From assembly GCA_003153375.1 (NCBI GenBank), contig PLYM01000250.1:1-58304 (forward strand): a stretch of DNA of 58,304 bases, given 5' to 3'. The stretch comes from Planctomycetaceae bacterium. Its GTDB lineage: Bacteria > Planctomycetota > Planctomycetia > Pirellulales > PALSA-1355. The translations under genes were made by a program, and so were the position numbers. Below the pieces are notes generated by a model. It ran no database searches and was not told where the DNA came from. It saw only the letters and a list, made by a program, of their open reading frames with translations. This document shows positions 9,231-17,920 of the stretch, piece by piece; positions within the stretch are counted from its first letter, which is position 1, and every line of letters starts with the position of its first letter.

Positions 9231-10169
9231 TCAACCGCGCTGGGCAAACGGCCACAGCCGCAAGGCCGTGCCGCCCAGAATCCAACGCCGGTCGTCGTCG
9301 TTGAAGAACTTGATCTCGTCGCGATACAGCGCCAGGGCGCGGCCATAGCCGCAATACTCTTCGACTCCGGGCCAATCGGTGCCCCACATCAACCGTCGCG
9401 GACCGAAAGCATCATACAGCCGCCGCACCTGCTCGTGCGTGTCGCGATAAGGATATTCCTGCCGCGACAGGGACCACAAATGACTGAGCTTGACGAACAC
9501 CCGCGGATAGCGGGCCAAGGCCAGCAGCTTTTGCAGCTCGGCCGGCTGGTCGATCGGGCAATCGGCCATGTGATCGATGCACACATCGAGCCGCTCGGCG
9601 TGCCGCGCCACGAGGCGTTCGACGTCCGGCAGTCGTTCGGTGCCGCACAGCACGCACAGCGGAACCTTCAGCTCGGCCGCCCGCGTGCAAATCGCGTCCA
9701 TCTGCTTGCGGTCGTTGATCCACTCGCCCCCCGGCCCCGCCGCCGGGCTCAGCCGCACGCCGGCCAGCCCCGCCGCGACCCAATGATCGAGATCCGCCGT
9801 GGGCGTCGCGCTCTGGGGATCGATGCGGCAGACGCCGGCGAACTGATCGCGATGCTCACTCACCACGGCCGCCGTATAGCGGCAGTCCCAGCGGTAGTAG
9901 ATCACGTGTACGATCACCGTCCGTTCGACGCCGTGCTGTTGCATCAACTGCAAGAGCGTCTCCGGCAGCGCATCCCGCCCCGGCGGACTGGTCAACTCCG
10001 CCGGCCACGGAAATCGCGGATCGTTCTTCCAGACATGTACATGCGGATCAACGATCCGCACCCCCCCGCCATCCGCCATGCTTCGTCCTCCCATGGGCCC
10101 GCCGGCAGCCACCGCCGCCGCTGTCCGAGCGAGCCAAGCGCGTCGCGTGATCGAGTCGGCCGTTGCCAT
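9231..10169 (-). CDS. Amidohydrolase 2 family protein (lactonase-like), possible Tat signal
   Basis: A 312-residue metal-dependent hydrolase of the amidohydrolase 2 family, which includes L-fucono- and L-rhamnono-lactonases and various decarboxylases. Seen are the N-terminal metal motif DPHVHVW (near residue 41), a strand-end histidine in VCIDHMADCP, and GTDWPGVEEY near the C-terminus. The N-terminus (SITRRAWLARTAAAVAAGG) resembles a twin-arginine signal, so it may be exported. It lies 88 bases after the cyclase gene and 29 before the isomerase gene on the same strand. Next to an HpaI-type aldolase and a Gfo/Idh oxidoreductase, a sugar-lactone hydrolase is the most attractive role, but that is inference from context. 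Confidence 0.85.
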   Translation of the reverse strand: MATADSITRRAWLARTAAAVAAGGPMGGRSMADGGGVRIVDPHVHVWKNDPRFPWPAELTSPPGRDALPETLLQLMQQHGVERTVIVHVIYYRWDCRYTAAVVSEHRDQFAGVCRIDPQSATPTADLDHWVAAGLAGVRLSPAAGPGGEWINDRKQMDAICTRAAELKVPLCVLCGTERLPDVERLVARHAERLDVCIDHMADCPIDQPAELQKLLALARYPRVFVKLSHLWSLSRQEYPYRDTHEQVRRLYDAFGPRRLMWGTDWPGVEEYCGYGRALALYRDEIKFFNDDDRRWILGGTALRLWPFAQRG

Positions 10170-10257
10170 CGGATTCTCCGCGGCTCGCCATGCCGCGATT
10201 CATGGTGCCAGAAAGCCAGGAATCGTTTGTAGTAGTATACGAACTTCGCGCGGCCCG

Positions 10258-10953
10258 CTACACAATCGCCAGCGCCCGCACGGGCGAGCCGTCGCGGCCG
10301 GCGATCTTGAGCGGGGTGGCGATGAGCTCGAAAAGGTCGCCGGGGATGGCGTCGAGGTTGGTGAGGTTCTCGACGATCAAGACGCCGTTGCCCAACAGCG
10401 CCAGGTGGGCCTCGAACGGCGGGCGATCGACCGAGGGGGTGTCGACGCCCACGAGCACCACGCCCCAGTCGACCAGCAACTGCCCGGCGGCGCCAGTGAT
10501 CAGAGGATGCTCGGTGAAGTAATTGTCGGCGCCCCAGCGATGATGCCAGGCCGTGTTCAACACCACGCGGCGGGCCGATCGCAATTGCGACTCATAAGCC
10601 GCCAGGTGCCGGGGCTCAATCGTCAGGCCATCGGTCGTCCACGGCAACCGGAGGTGTACGGTCGGGCCCATCGTGTGTTCCAGCAGCACGCGGTCGATCG
10701 TCAGACCGTCGCCGAAGAAATGAAACGGGGCATCCATGTGCGTGCCACAGTGCAAGCTCATCGCCAGGTGGCTACAGTTCAGGTGCCGCTCGCCGGCGGT
10801 GCTCGCTGTCGAGGTCGAATCAAAGATCGTGATCGCAACCGGCGGATCGCCCGGAAAGGCCTGCGTGGCCGCCGAGAGCGGATGGCTCAGGTCGATGATC
10901 GTGCGCTGGGAACGATCGGTCGTCGGTCGTGTGGTCATCGGTTGCGGGGTCAT
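10258..10953 (-). CDS. Cyclase family protein (kynurenine formamidase-like)
   Basis: A 231-residue metal-dependent hydrolase of the cyclase family. The defining motif HCGTHMDAPFHFFGDG is present near residues 70-85, preceded by IIDLSHPLSAATQAFPGDPP, the usual first strand of the fold, and followed by VVLVGVDTPSVDR. The open frame continues far upstream inside the oxidoreductase gene, but the true start is the ATG at 10953, whose first bases overlap the preceding stop as ATGA, a classic translational coupling arrangement; a second ATG lies at 10938. Third-to-last position in the operon argues for a catabolic role with the aldolase and the oxidoreductase. A true kynurenine formamidase is unlikely without tryptophan genes nearby. 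Confidence 0.88.
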   Translation of the reverse strand: MTPQPMTTRPTTDRSQRTIIDLSHPLSAATQAFPGDPPVAITIFDSTSTASTAGERHLNCSHLAMSLHCGTHMDAPFHFFGDGLTIDRVLLEHTMGPTVHLRLPWTTDGLTIEPRHLAAYESQLRSARRVVLNTAWHHRWGADNYFTEHPLITGAAGQLLVDWGVVLVGVDTPSVDRPPFEAHLALLGNGVLIVENLTNLDAIPGDLFELIATPLKIAGRDGSPVRALAIV

Positions 10954-11981
10954 AGATCGGGCACTTCGATGATGCGGCCCGCGGCGAGCGACTCGCTGGC
11001 CGCCGCGGCCAATTTCATGCCGGCCAGGCCGTCGACGCCCGTCACCGGGGGCGGCGCGTCGCGGGCGATATGTTCGACAAACACCTGCACGTGCTCGACC
11101 AGTGAATCGTAGAACGCGTCGCTGCCGACGAAATGATTCGGCGCGAACGTCTGCTGCCGATCCGGGTCGCTCTCGATAAGCGAAACGCGACGGGTGACGT
11201 CCTCGACCACGATCGCGCCTGTCGTGCCGCCCAGCTCCAGCCACTCGGCCGTGCGCGTCTGGCCGTCGCGGTAGCCGGCCACGATCGTGCCGACCGCGCC
11301 GCCGGCAAATTGAAACGACAGCGAGACGCTGCGCATCAACTCGCCGGCCGGTTCGCGCCCACACACAGCCTGCACCTGGCGGATGGGTCCGCCATAAAAG
11401 CGCAGCAGGTCGAAGAAGTGGGTCAGAAAGGTCGTCAGCATCACCTGCGGATGGCGGGCCACGGCAGCCCGCGGCGTACGATCGCTGGCGCGAATCACGC
11501 AATACTTCAGTTCGCCAATCCTGCCGGCCGCTAGTAATTCCTGGGCGGTGCGATAGCCGAAGGCGAAGCGTCGGTTGTAATCGACCGCCAGGTACACGCC
11601 CCGCTCGGCGGCAGTGGTCACCACCCGCTCGGCTTCCATTGGGCTCGTGGCCAGCGGCTTTTCGCAAAACACGTGACAGCCGGCGCCCAACGCCGCGAGC
11701 GTCGGCTCGACGTGCAGGTGGTCGGGCGTGGCAATCGTGACCGCGTCGAGCGCTTCGCCGGCCAGCATTTCCTGATCGGTCGCATGGGCCCGCACGTTCC
11801 AGCGAGCCGCCGCCTGGTCACGTCGGGCAGCATCCGGATCGCACACGGCCACAAGCCGCGCATGCGGCGAACCGGAAATCGCCCGAGCGTGCAGATTGCC
11901 AATCGGCCCGCAACCGACAACCGCCATCCGCAGCTTCTTCGCGGCTGACTCGCTCACACTTGTCTCGCCGGCGCGGCTCAT
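10950..11981 (-). CDS. Gfo/Idh/MocA family NAD(P)-dependent oxidoreductase
   Basis: A 343-residue dehydrogenase of the glucose-fructose oxidoreductase/inositol dehydrogenase family. The Rossmann motif VVGCGPIGNLHARAI lies near residues 19-33, the family signature VFCEKPLATSPMEAERV follows at about 100, and the C-terminal alpha/beta domain includes HFFDLLRFYGGPIRQVQA and a conserved SDAFYDSLVEHVQVFVEHI. There is no export signal, so it is cytoplasmic. Both ends overlap neighbours by the ATGA pattern (start 11981 with the aldolase stop; stop with the cyclase start), so it is tightly co-translated. It probably oxidises or epimerises a sugar or polyol; the substrate is not visible from sequence. 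Confidence 0.93.
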   Translation of the reverse strand: MSRAGETSVSESAAKKLRMAVVGCGPIGNLHARAISGSPHARLVAVCDPDAARRDQAAARWNVRAHATDQEMLAGEALDAVTIATPDHLHVEPTLAALGAGCHVFCEKPLATSPMEAERVVTTAAERGVYLAVDYNRRFAFGYRTAQELLAAGRIGELKYCVIRASDRTPRAAVARHPQVMLTTFLTHFFDLLRFYGGPIRQVQAVCGREPAGELMRSVSLSFQFAGGAVGTIVAGYRDGQTRTAEWLELGGTTGAIVVEDVTRRVSLIESDPDRQQTFAPNHFVGSDAFYDSLVEHVQVFVEHIARDAPPPVTGVDGLAGMKLAAAASESLAAGRIIEVPDL

Positions 11982-12745
11982 GGGCGTGACCCCGCGTCAG
12001 CCGCTCGTTTCCGCAACTCGGACAGCAGGCCCGCGCCGGCCGAGACGAACAGCTCGGCTTCCGACTTGAAGGTGATGCAGTCGAAGCCTTGCGCGATCTT
12101 TTCCTGCACGTCGCTCATCGAATAGGTGTTCGAGCAAGCCAGCTTGCCGTGAGCCTGGCAGGCGGCCAGCGTGCGGGCCATCGCGGCGCGGTGATCGGGG
12201 TGCCGCTCATAGTCGCTGCGCGGCAAACCCATCGACAGCGCCAGATCCGTGGGACCGATGAAACAGCCGTCGACGCCCGGCAGCGCCATGATCGCCTCGA
12301 CGTTGCGCACCGACTCAATGTGCTCGACCTGCACCAATAGCAGGGTGTCGGTGTTGGCCCGTTCCGGATAGTCAGCGCCATAGTGCCGGGCCGGGTCGCC
12401 CCCCAACGAGCGATGCCCGAGCGGCGGATACTTGGCCGCCAGGGCCACGGCCTGGGCCTCGGCCAGCGAGTTGACCATCGGCACCACCACGCCGCGCGCG
12501 CCCAGATCGAGCGCCCGCTGCACTTCGCTGGGCACGCCCACGCTAACCCGCAACAGCGGTTTCGTGCCGCCAGCCCGCAACGTGTGAATGCACTCATAGG
12601 CCGTTTCGGTCGTCATGCAGCCGTGCTGCATATCGAGGATCACCCAGTCCCAACCTTGTTGGGCCAGATAGCGCGAAACCATCGGCAGCGGAAAGTTCTG
12701 CCAGATGCCCACGACCAGCGGCGCGTGACGCGAAGCGGCGGTCAT
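11978..12745 (-). CDS. HpcH/HpaI family aldolase (2-oxo-3-deoxy-acid aldolase type)
   Basis: A 255-residue class II pyruvate-dependent aldolase of the HpaI/RhmA family, which cleaves 2-keto-3-deoxy sugar acids or related compounds to pyruvate and an aldehyde. Seen are DWVILDMQHGCMTTETAYE, the strand with Arg and a Gly-rich turn (LDLGARGVVVPMVNSLAEA), the metal-ligand Glu in LVQVEHIESVRNVEAI, and GVDGCFIGPTDLALSMG with the second ligand Asp. The ATG at 12745 shares one base with the stop of the upstream gene (TGATG); a TTG one codon earlier is less likely. The four tightly joined genes suggest breakdown of an unusual sugar acid released by the upstream glycoside-hydrolase-like protein. Confidence 0.92.
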   Translation of the reverse strand: MTAASRHAPLVVGIWQNFPLPMVSRYLAQQGWDWVILDMQHGCMTTETAYECIHTLRAGGTKPLLRVSVGVPSEVQRALDLGARGVVVPMVNSLAEAQAVALAAKYPPLGHRSLGGDPARHYGADYPERANTDTLLLVQVEHIESVRNVEAIMALPGVDGCFIGPTDLALSMGLPRSDYERHPDHRAAMARTLAACQAHGKLACSNTYSMSDVQEKIAQGFDCITFKSEAELFVSAGAGLLSELRKRAADAGSRP

Positions 12746-14862
12746 CAATCTTCGATGCCTTCAAACACGACCATCTGGTGAATCAGCACCTCGGGCACGG
12801 TCACTTCGACGCGCCCACCCACCGGGCGCCAGGCCAGTTCGACTTTCGAGGGAGCCAGATAGACTTTGGTCGGCTTGCTCGGCAGCGAAACCTGGCAGCG
12901 AATGTCGCGCACCGGCGAGACGTTTTCGAGCGTATAGCGTTTGTCGCCGCGCTGCCGCTCGGCGTGAAAGTTCAGCAAGTGCAACACGCGCCGGCCGGGC
13001 TGCGCCATCAGATTCACCTCGACCGACAGCGGAGCCCGCACGTCGAGCAGCCGGTCGTCACTGGGCAACAACTGTTCGAGCACGTTGGCCATCACGTTGC
13101 GCGGCGCCAAGGTGGGCGTGCCATAGAAAACCGACAGCAGTGGCAAGCCGACATACGCAGCCTGTCCCTTGCCGTGCCGGTGCGACGTGATGGCCGGGCC
13201 CGAGGGCTTGTCCGAGGCCGGCGGGCCGGCGTGGCCATAGAAATCGACGCCAATCGGCATCACGGCGGAAAACAACGTCTCCGTTCCGGAAGTCGCGACG
13301 ACGTCGCGAAACGTAGCGCCCACCAGCATGTCCATCTTCGGTAGCCCGCGCTGCATCGCCACGTTGCTGGGCCGCAGATAGCCGCTCTTGAACTTAGCGC
13401 TCGGCTCGGCCCTTTCGACACCCAGGGCGGTTTTCAGCGCGCCCGCCTCGCCGGACAGGTCGAGATCCACCGCCAGCAGACGCCCACCCTTGGCAACATA
13501 GTCGGCCAACCGTTGAACCACGGCCGGCGGTGGCGGCGGGTTGGCGCCCGGCAGAACGATCAGCCGGTAACGATCAAAATCCTCGTCCTGGTCGATGACG
13601 TCGAAGTGCTGGTGCAACTCGGTCAGGCAGGTAACCGCGCCGTAGAGGGCATTGTCGGGCTCGGCCCAGCCAAAGTATCCCAGTTGATTGGGCGCCAGCA
13701 CCGCGATCTCGGGCACGCTCACCGAGCCCAGGCACCAGGGCTCGCGCTCGCGCGCGAAGGCAAACGCCTCTCCCAGCCGCTCGTAGGCCGGTCCTTCGAG
13801 CTGCACGTGGTGCGGCACCTGGTCGACCACGGTGCCGATGCCGCCGCTGGCCAACATGCTGGCCAACTCATACTCGAGCATCTGTTCGCTCTTGAGCGTG
13901 CCAAACCGGCCATAGCCGACGTCAAAGCGGTTGGTCACGCCGCCAAACGGCTGGCCCAGCGTGCGCACGTAGCGGGCGTAGGTCGGAAAATAGGTATAGT
14001 TCAACAGTGGAATCGGCGACTCGACGTTGCTCAGGTCTTCATAAGCCAAGGCCTCGCGCATGCCGAGCTTGGTCAGATGATTGAAGTGCAGCACGATCGA
14101 AGGCCGGATCTTTTTCAGCCGCCCGTGTACCTCGCGCACCACTTCGCGCACCAACTCCTCGGTGAAGTGATAGCGCTGCTCCTTGTTGTTCAGATCGACC
14201 TTTTGCTCGGTGGCTTTCGCTTGGCAGTGCTGACAGAAGCAGCGGTCCTGATAGTAGCCCATCATGTCGATCCACAATCCGTCGACCGGATAGTTCCGCA
14301 CCACTTCCTCCAACTGCGGAATGAAGACCTGCTCGCGATAGGGGCTGTTGAAGCAGACGGCGCTGAAGTTGCCTTCGTTCTGCCGGCCCCCTTCGTGTAC
14401 CTGTCGCCAATCGGCGTGGTGTTCATTCTGATAGGCGTCGACGTTGGCGCTGAAATAGGCGAAGCAAAAGATGCCCCGCTCGTGCAAGGCTTTCGCCTGC
14501 GCGCCGAGCAAATCGAAATTTAACTGCGGATGCCGCACGCCAGCCTTGGTCGGATAATAGGCAAAGCCGTGATGGCACTTGGCGAACACGACCGCCGAAC
14601 TGCAATTGGCAGCCGCGATCGTGTCGGCAAACTGTTTGGCGTCGAACTTCTCGCCCACCTTGGCCCACTTAGGCGTGTGAAAGTCGATGTGGACGTTGCG
14701 CGCGACGCGGGGGAACCACTCAGGCGGCTGCTTGAAACGCGGCTTCGCCCGTGGCAAAAGCTCGCTGCGGCCCGCGTCCTCCGCGGCGGTCGCGGGCACG
14801 GCCATGGCGAAGAGCAGGAGGATGGTCACGATTCGAGGCAGGTTGTTCCATCGCGTGTTCAT
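12745..14862 (-). CDS. Secreted glycoside-hydrolase-like protein with beta-galactosidase-type trimerisation domain
   Basis: A 705-residue protein with a signal peptide (TILLLFAMAVPATAA). Residues about 50-400 resemble the TIM barrel of alpha-fucosidase/GH42-like proteins: NVHIDFHTPKWA, AVVFAKCHHGFAYYPTKAG and YPVDGLWIDMMGYY, the last followed by a Cys cluster (CFCQHC). Residues about 390-560 look like the GH42 trimerisation domain, which has a glutamine-amidotransferase-like fold (IAVLAPNQLGYFGW, YRLIVLPGANPPPPPAVVQRL). A beta-sandwich C-terminus follows. It heads the operon and is divergent from the sugar-binding lipoprotein at 15013, with 150 bases between the two starts. The fold assignment is reasonably sure; the substrate and catalytic residues are not. 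Confidence 0.8.
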   Translation of the reverse strand: MNTRWNNLPRIVTILLLFAMAVPATAAEDAGRSELLPRAKPRFKQPPEWFPRVARNVHIDFHTPKWAKVGEKFDAKQFADTIAAANCSSAVVFAKCHHGFAYYPTKAGVRHPQLNFDLLGAQAKALHERGIFCFAYFSANVDAYQNEHHADWRQVHEGGRQNEGNFSAVCFNSPYREQVFIPQLEEVVRNYPVDGLWIDMMGYYQDRCFCQHCQAKATEQKVDLNNKEQRYHFTEELVREVVREVHGRLKKIRPSIVLHFNHLTKLGMREALAYEDLSNVESPIPLLNYTYFPTYARYVRTLGQPFGGVTNRFDVGYGRFGTLKSEQMLEYELASMLASGGIGTVVDQVPHHVQLEGPAYERLGEAFAFAREREPWCLGSVSVPEIAVLAPNQLGYFGWAEPDNALYGAVTCLTELHQHFDVIDQDEDFDRYRLIVLPGANPPPPPAVVQRLADYVAKGGRLLAVDLDLSGEAGALKTALGVERAEPSAKFKSGYLRPSNVAMQRGLPKMDMLVGATFRDVVATSGTETLFSAVMPIGVDFYGHAGPPASDKPSGPAITSHRHGKGQAAYVGLPLLSVFYGTPTLAPRNVMANVLEQLLPSDDRLLDVRAPLSVEVNLMAQPGRRVLHLLNFHAERQRGDKRYTLENVSPVRDIRCQVSLPSKPTKVYLAPSKVELAWRPVGGRVEVTVPEVLIHQMVVFEGIED

Positions 14863-15012
14863 CGTCGACCCGTGCGTGTGTCCGTGAGGTGTTCAAGTCC
14901 GGTGGTGTCGAAGGCGAGTCTAAACGGCCCACAAAGCCTTGACAAGCAACGCGGCGGGGCCGAAGGTTGAGCTCTGGCGATCGTCCCCACACTCCGGCTT
15001 GCGTGCCCAGGC

Positions 15013-16044
15013 ATGTCCGATTTATCCGTCAGCGTTCGCGCTGGCTCGATCCGTTCGCTAAGACTCCTGCTTGCGCTTGGAATCGCGCTGGCTGCGGGCT
15101 GTTCTCCGGGCTCGAGCGGCCAGGGGGCTGCGGCCAAGCCGGCGCGTGACAAGTTGCTCTTCGCCGTGGTGCCCAAGGCCACGTCGCACGAGTTCTGGAA
15201 ATCGGTGCACGCCGGCGCCGAACAGGGCAAGGAGAAGGCAAATGTCGACATCATCTGGAAGGGACCGATCACCGAGAGCGATCGCGAACAGCAGATCAAT
15301 CTGATCCAGGACTTCATCGCTCAGAACGTCGACGGCATCTGTTTGGCGCCCCTCGATTCCCAGGCTTTGATTCCGGTGGTTCGCGAAGCCAAATTGGCCG
15401 GCATTCCCACAGTCATCTTCGACAGCGGCCTGGACGACGAGACCGACATCGTCAGCTTCGTCGCCACCGACAACTATCACGGCGGACAGATCGCCGGTCG
15501 CCACCTGGGAAAACTCTTGGACGGCAAAGGTCGCGTGATCGTGTTGCGGCAGGCCGTCGGCAGCCAAAGCAGCGAGCGGCGCGAGCAAGGCTGCCTCGAC
15601 GTGCTGGCCCAGGAGTTTCCCGCGATCGAAATCCTCTCGTCCAACGAATACGCCGGCGACACCTCGGACAAGGCGCTGGTCAAGGCGCAGCAACTGCTGC
15701 TCACCTTCGGCGATCGCGTCGACGGCATCTTCACGCCCGGCCAGCACGTCTCGACCGGCATGTTGCGGGCACTCGAAGAACAAAACCTGGCCGGCAAGGT
15801 GAAGTTCGTCGGCTTTGATTTCGGGCCCGAGCTGGTGCTGGCTCTGCGGGCCCGCAAGATGCACGGAATCGTGCTGCAAGACCCCGTGCGCATGGCCGAG
15901 TTGGCCGTCACCACGCTGGCCGATCATCTGCACGGCAAACAGGTCGAGCACCACATCGCCACCGGCGAGACGTTGGCCACGCCGGACAACATGGACGAGC
16001 CGGCGGTCAAGGCACTGCTGCATCCGCCGCTTTATGATGACTGA
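15013..16044 (+). CDS. Sugar ABC transporter substrate-binding lipoprotein (ribose-type)
   Basis: A 343-residue periplasmic binding protein of the ribose/galactose (Peripla_BP_4) family. A lipoprotein signal ends in the lipobox LAAGC with Cys30. The mature part shows SHEFWKSVHAGAEQGKEKANVDIIWKGP, NLIQDFIAQNVDGICLAPLD, FDSGLDDETDIVSFVATDN and a hinge region DGIFTPGQHVSTGMLRAL. Length is normal. No permease or ATPase gene lies beside it, so it must use components encoded elsewhere or act as a sensor. It is divergent from the catabolic operon starting at 14862, which suggests it delivers or senses that operon's substrate. A TTGACA at 14939-14944 lies upstream but has no convincing -10 partner. 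Confidence 0.9.
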   Translation: MSDLSVSVRAGSIRSLRLLLALGIALAAGCSPGSSGQGAAAKPARDKLLFAVVPKATSHEFWKSVHAGAEQGKEKANVDIIWKGPITESDREQQINLIQDFIAQNVDGICLAPLDSQALIPVVREAKLAGIPTVIFDSGLDDETDIVSFVATDNYHGGQIAGRHLGKLLDGKGRVIVLRQAVGSQSSERREQGCLDVLAQEFPAIEILSSNEYAGDTSDKALVKAQQLLLTFGDRVDGIFTPGQHVSTGMLRALEEQNLAGKVKFVGFDFGPELVLALRARKMHGIVLQDPVRMAELAVTTLADHLHGKQVEHHIATGETLATPDNMDEPAVKALLHPPLYDD

Positions 16045-16072
16045 TTGCCGGCGACTGATTTCTGGCGACTGA

Positions 16073-16558
16073 CTACTCGCCCTTCTTTTGCAGTTGTTCC
16101 CTGGCGATCAGCATGTAGGTTGAATCGCCGAGCGCCACTTCCTTGCCGGCCGCGTCGGTCACCGTGGCCGTGGCGTGTACGATCTGCCGGCCCGCGCGCA
16201 CGGTGCGCGCTTCACACAGCACGCGCCCGGCGGAGACGGGCCGCAGATACTTGAGCCGCAAGTCGATCGTCACCATGCCGCCCCCTTGCGCACGGATCGC
16301 CAGGTGCTGGGGCGTGAGCAGAATCGCCTGGGCGATCGCCGTGTCGACCAGCGAGGCCAACACGCCGCCGTGCATGATGCCGGCCGGCTGACACAAGTCC
16401 TCGCGCCAGGTGGCGGCCAGCACGGCGCGCCCCGGCTCGATGTCCACCAACTCGATGCCCATCAACTTGAAAAACGGAAAGTCCTTGAAGTACGTCATCA
16501 ATTCCTGACGCGCTTTTTCGACATAGTCGGCGGCCGCGAAATAATTGGGCTCGGTCAT
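16073..16558 (-). CDS. PaaI/YdiI-type hotdog-fold thioesterase
   Basis: A 161-residue acyl-CoA thioesterase-like protein of the hotdog fold. The family signature GIMHGGVLASLVDTAIAQAI is present at about residues 62-81, after LMGIELVDIEPGRAVLAATW, and VTIDLRLKYLRPVSAGRVLCEA follows. The frame stays open upstream, but the ATG at 16558 begins the recognisable N-terminus (MTEPNYFAAADYVEKA). It ends 28 bases from the convergent binding-protein gene. The alcohol dehydrogenase gene starts upstream on the same strand and ends at 16660, 101 bases away, so they may be co-transcribed. The acyl substrate is unknown. Confidence 0.9.
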   Translation of the reverse strand: MTEPNYFAAADYVEKARQELMTYFKDFPFFKLMGIELVDIEPGRAVLAATWREDLCQPAGIMHGGVLASLVDTAIAQAILLTPQHLAIRAQGGGMVTIDLRLKYLRPVSAGRVLCEARTVRAGRQIVHATATVTDAAGKEVALGDSTYMLIAREQLQKKGE

Positions 16559-16659
16559 GATGGCTCGAGGGGTTGAATCGTGAGTCGTTGCGATGGCCGT
16601 AAGCAACGTAGCAAAATTGAAACCGTTTGGGCACTCCGCGGCGCGAGCCTGAAAACCGG

Positions 16660-17664
16660 CTACGAGAGGGCGGATACCGCGCCCGTGACCAGTACAGCGG
16701 CGCCAGTGAGCCGGCCCAATCGCAAATCGGCCAATGCTTCGTTGGCCTGCTCGAGCGGATATGTCTTGGCTTCGACGCGCACGGGCACTTGCGGCGCCAG
16801 AGACAGAAACTCTTCTCCGTCGCGACGCGTGAGGTTGGCCACCGAGCGCACCACGCGCTCTTCCCACAACAGCCGATAGGCAAAGCTGGGAATATCGCTC
16901 ATGTGAATGCCGGCGCAAACCACGGTGCCCCCTTTGGCCGTGGCCGCCAGCGCCGCGGGCACCAGGCCGCCCACCGGCGCAAAGATAATCGCGGCGTCCA
17001 ACAGCTCCGGCGGCAGATCGTTCGAGCCGCCCGTCCACACGGCACCGAGTCCGCGAGCGAACTGCTGCGCCGCCGTGTCGCCATCGCGCGTGAAGGCGAA
17101 CAGCCGACGGCGCTGGTACACCGCGACCTGTGCGATCAAGTGGGCTGCCGCGCCAAAGCCATACATTCCCAGCCGTCGGGCATCACCGGCCATCACCAAC
17201 GAGCGATAGCCAATCAAGCCCGCGCACATCAAGGGCGCGGCGTGAACATCGTCATAGCTTTCGGGAATCGCAAAGCAGAAGCGCTGGTCGGCGGCCGTGA
17301 ATTCCGCGTAGCCCCCGTCGATCGAGTAGCCCGTGAAGCGCGGGTTGTCACAGAGGTTTTCGCGTCCCGCGCAGCAGAAGGCGCACCTTCCGCAGGTGCT
17401 GCCGAGCCAGGGCACGCCCACGCGCTGTCCGACCGCAAAGCGGGTCGCATCGGCCGCGCGATCGGCGACGACTCCCACGATCTCGTGACCCGGAATGAGC
17501 GGCAATTTGGGATCGGGTAACTCGCCGTCGACGACGTGCAGATCGGTGCGACAGACTCCGCATGCATGTACACGAATCAGAATCTGTCCCGGTCCAAGTT
17601 CTGGAATTGGGACTTGGGCAATCCGCAGCGGCGCCCCCGGCCGGTCGAGGACCATGGCCAACAT
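16660..17664 (-). CDS. Zinc-dependent alcohol dehydrogenase
   Basis: A 334-residue medium-chain dehydrogenase/reductase. Catalytic zinc ligands are visible in HACGVCRTDLHVVDGELP and in LPLIPGHEIVGVV. The structural zinc lobe has its four cysteines in GSTCGRCAFCCAGRENLC, and the nucleotide-binding turn is MYGFGAAAHLIAQVAVYQ, where the usual GxGxxG reads GFGAAA. The start is the ATG at 17664, which has GGGAGG ten bases upstream and the canonical MLAMVLDRPG opening; a longer frame to 17715 lacks such a site. It resembles the AdhP-like single-domain alcohol dehydrogenases that turn alcohols into aldehydes with NAD(P). Confidence 0.93.
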   Translation of the reverse strand: MLAMVLDRPGAPLRIAQVPIPELGPGQILIRVHACGVCRTDLHVVDGELPDPKLPLIPGHEIVGVVADRAADATRFAVGQRVGVPWLGSTCGRCAFCCAGRENLCDNPRFTGYSIDGGYAEFTAADQRFCFAIPESYDDVHAAPLMCAGLIGYRSLVMAGDARRLGMYGFGAAAHLIAQVAVYQRRRLFAFTRDGDTAAQQFARGLGAVWTGGSNDLPPELLDAAIIFAPVGGLVPAALAATAKGGTVVCAGIHMSDIPSFAYRLLWEERVVRSVANLTRRDGEEFLSLAPQVPVRVEAKTYPLEQANEALADLRLGRLTGAAVLVTGAVSALS

Positions 17665-17851
17665 CGTGCGACGCCCTCCCGAAGTATGGTCTGACTCCTT
17701 GTACGTTTTACTCAAACCGCTTCCAGAATGGCAGCTGATTGACCGAGCGAGCGGTCAGCCCATGACCAGTTCGCCCAGCCGTTGTGCGGCGTTCGCACAG
17801 GGATTACGCAGAAATTGCCCTAACTCGGCCATTTCGGCCATTTATCGGTTG

Positions 17852-17868
17852 TTGGCACAATATTCGCT
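17852..17868 (+). promoter_or_regulatory. Possible sigma-54 promoter upstream of the BON gene
   Basis: TTGGCACAATATTCGCT matches the -24/-12 consensus TTGGCACG-N4-TTGC[T/A], with GG and GC separated by exactly ten bases; the mismatches are G to A after CAC and T to C just before the GC. The predicted start would fall near 17878, about 43 bases before the ATG of the BON-domain gene. No enhancer-binding regulator gene is nearby. Confidence 0.4.
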
Positions 17869-17920
17869 ACGATTCAAGGACAAAAAGCATCGCACACCAG
17901 CAGGGAGCTAGAGGCCGACA

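Noticed and set aside
10953-11667. N-terminal extension of the cyclase protein
   Set aside because: It overlaps the oxidoreductase gene in another frame and has no conserved motif; the ATGA overlap defines the true start.
14939-14967. TTGACA upstream of the binding-protein gene as a promoter
   Set aside because: At 16-18 bases downstream only GC-rich sequence (GAAGGT) is found, with no -10 box.
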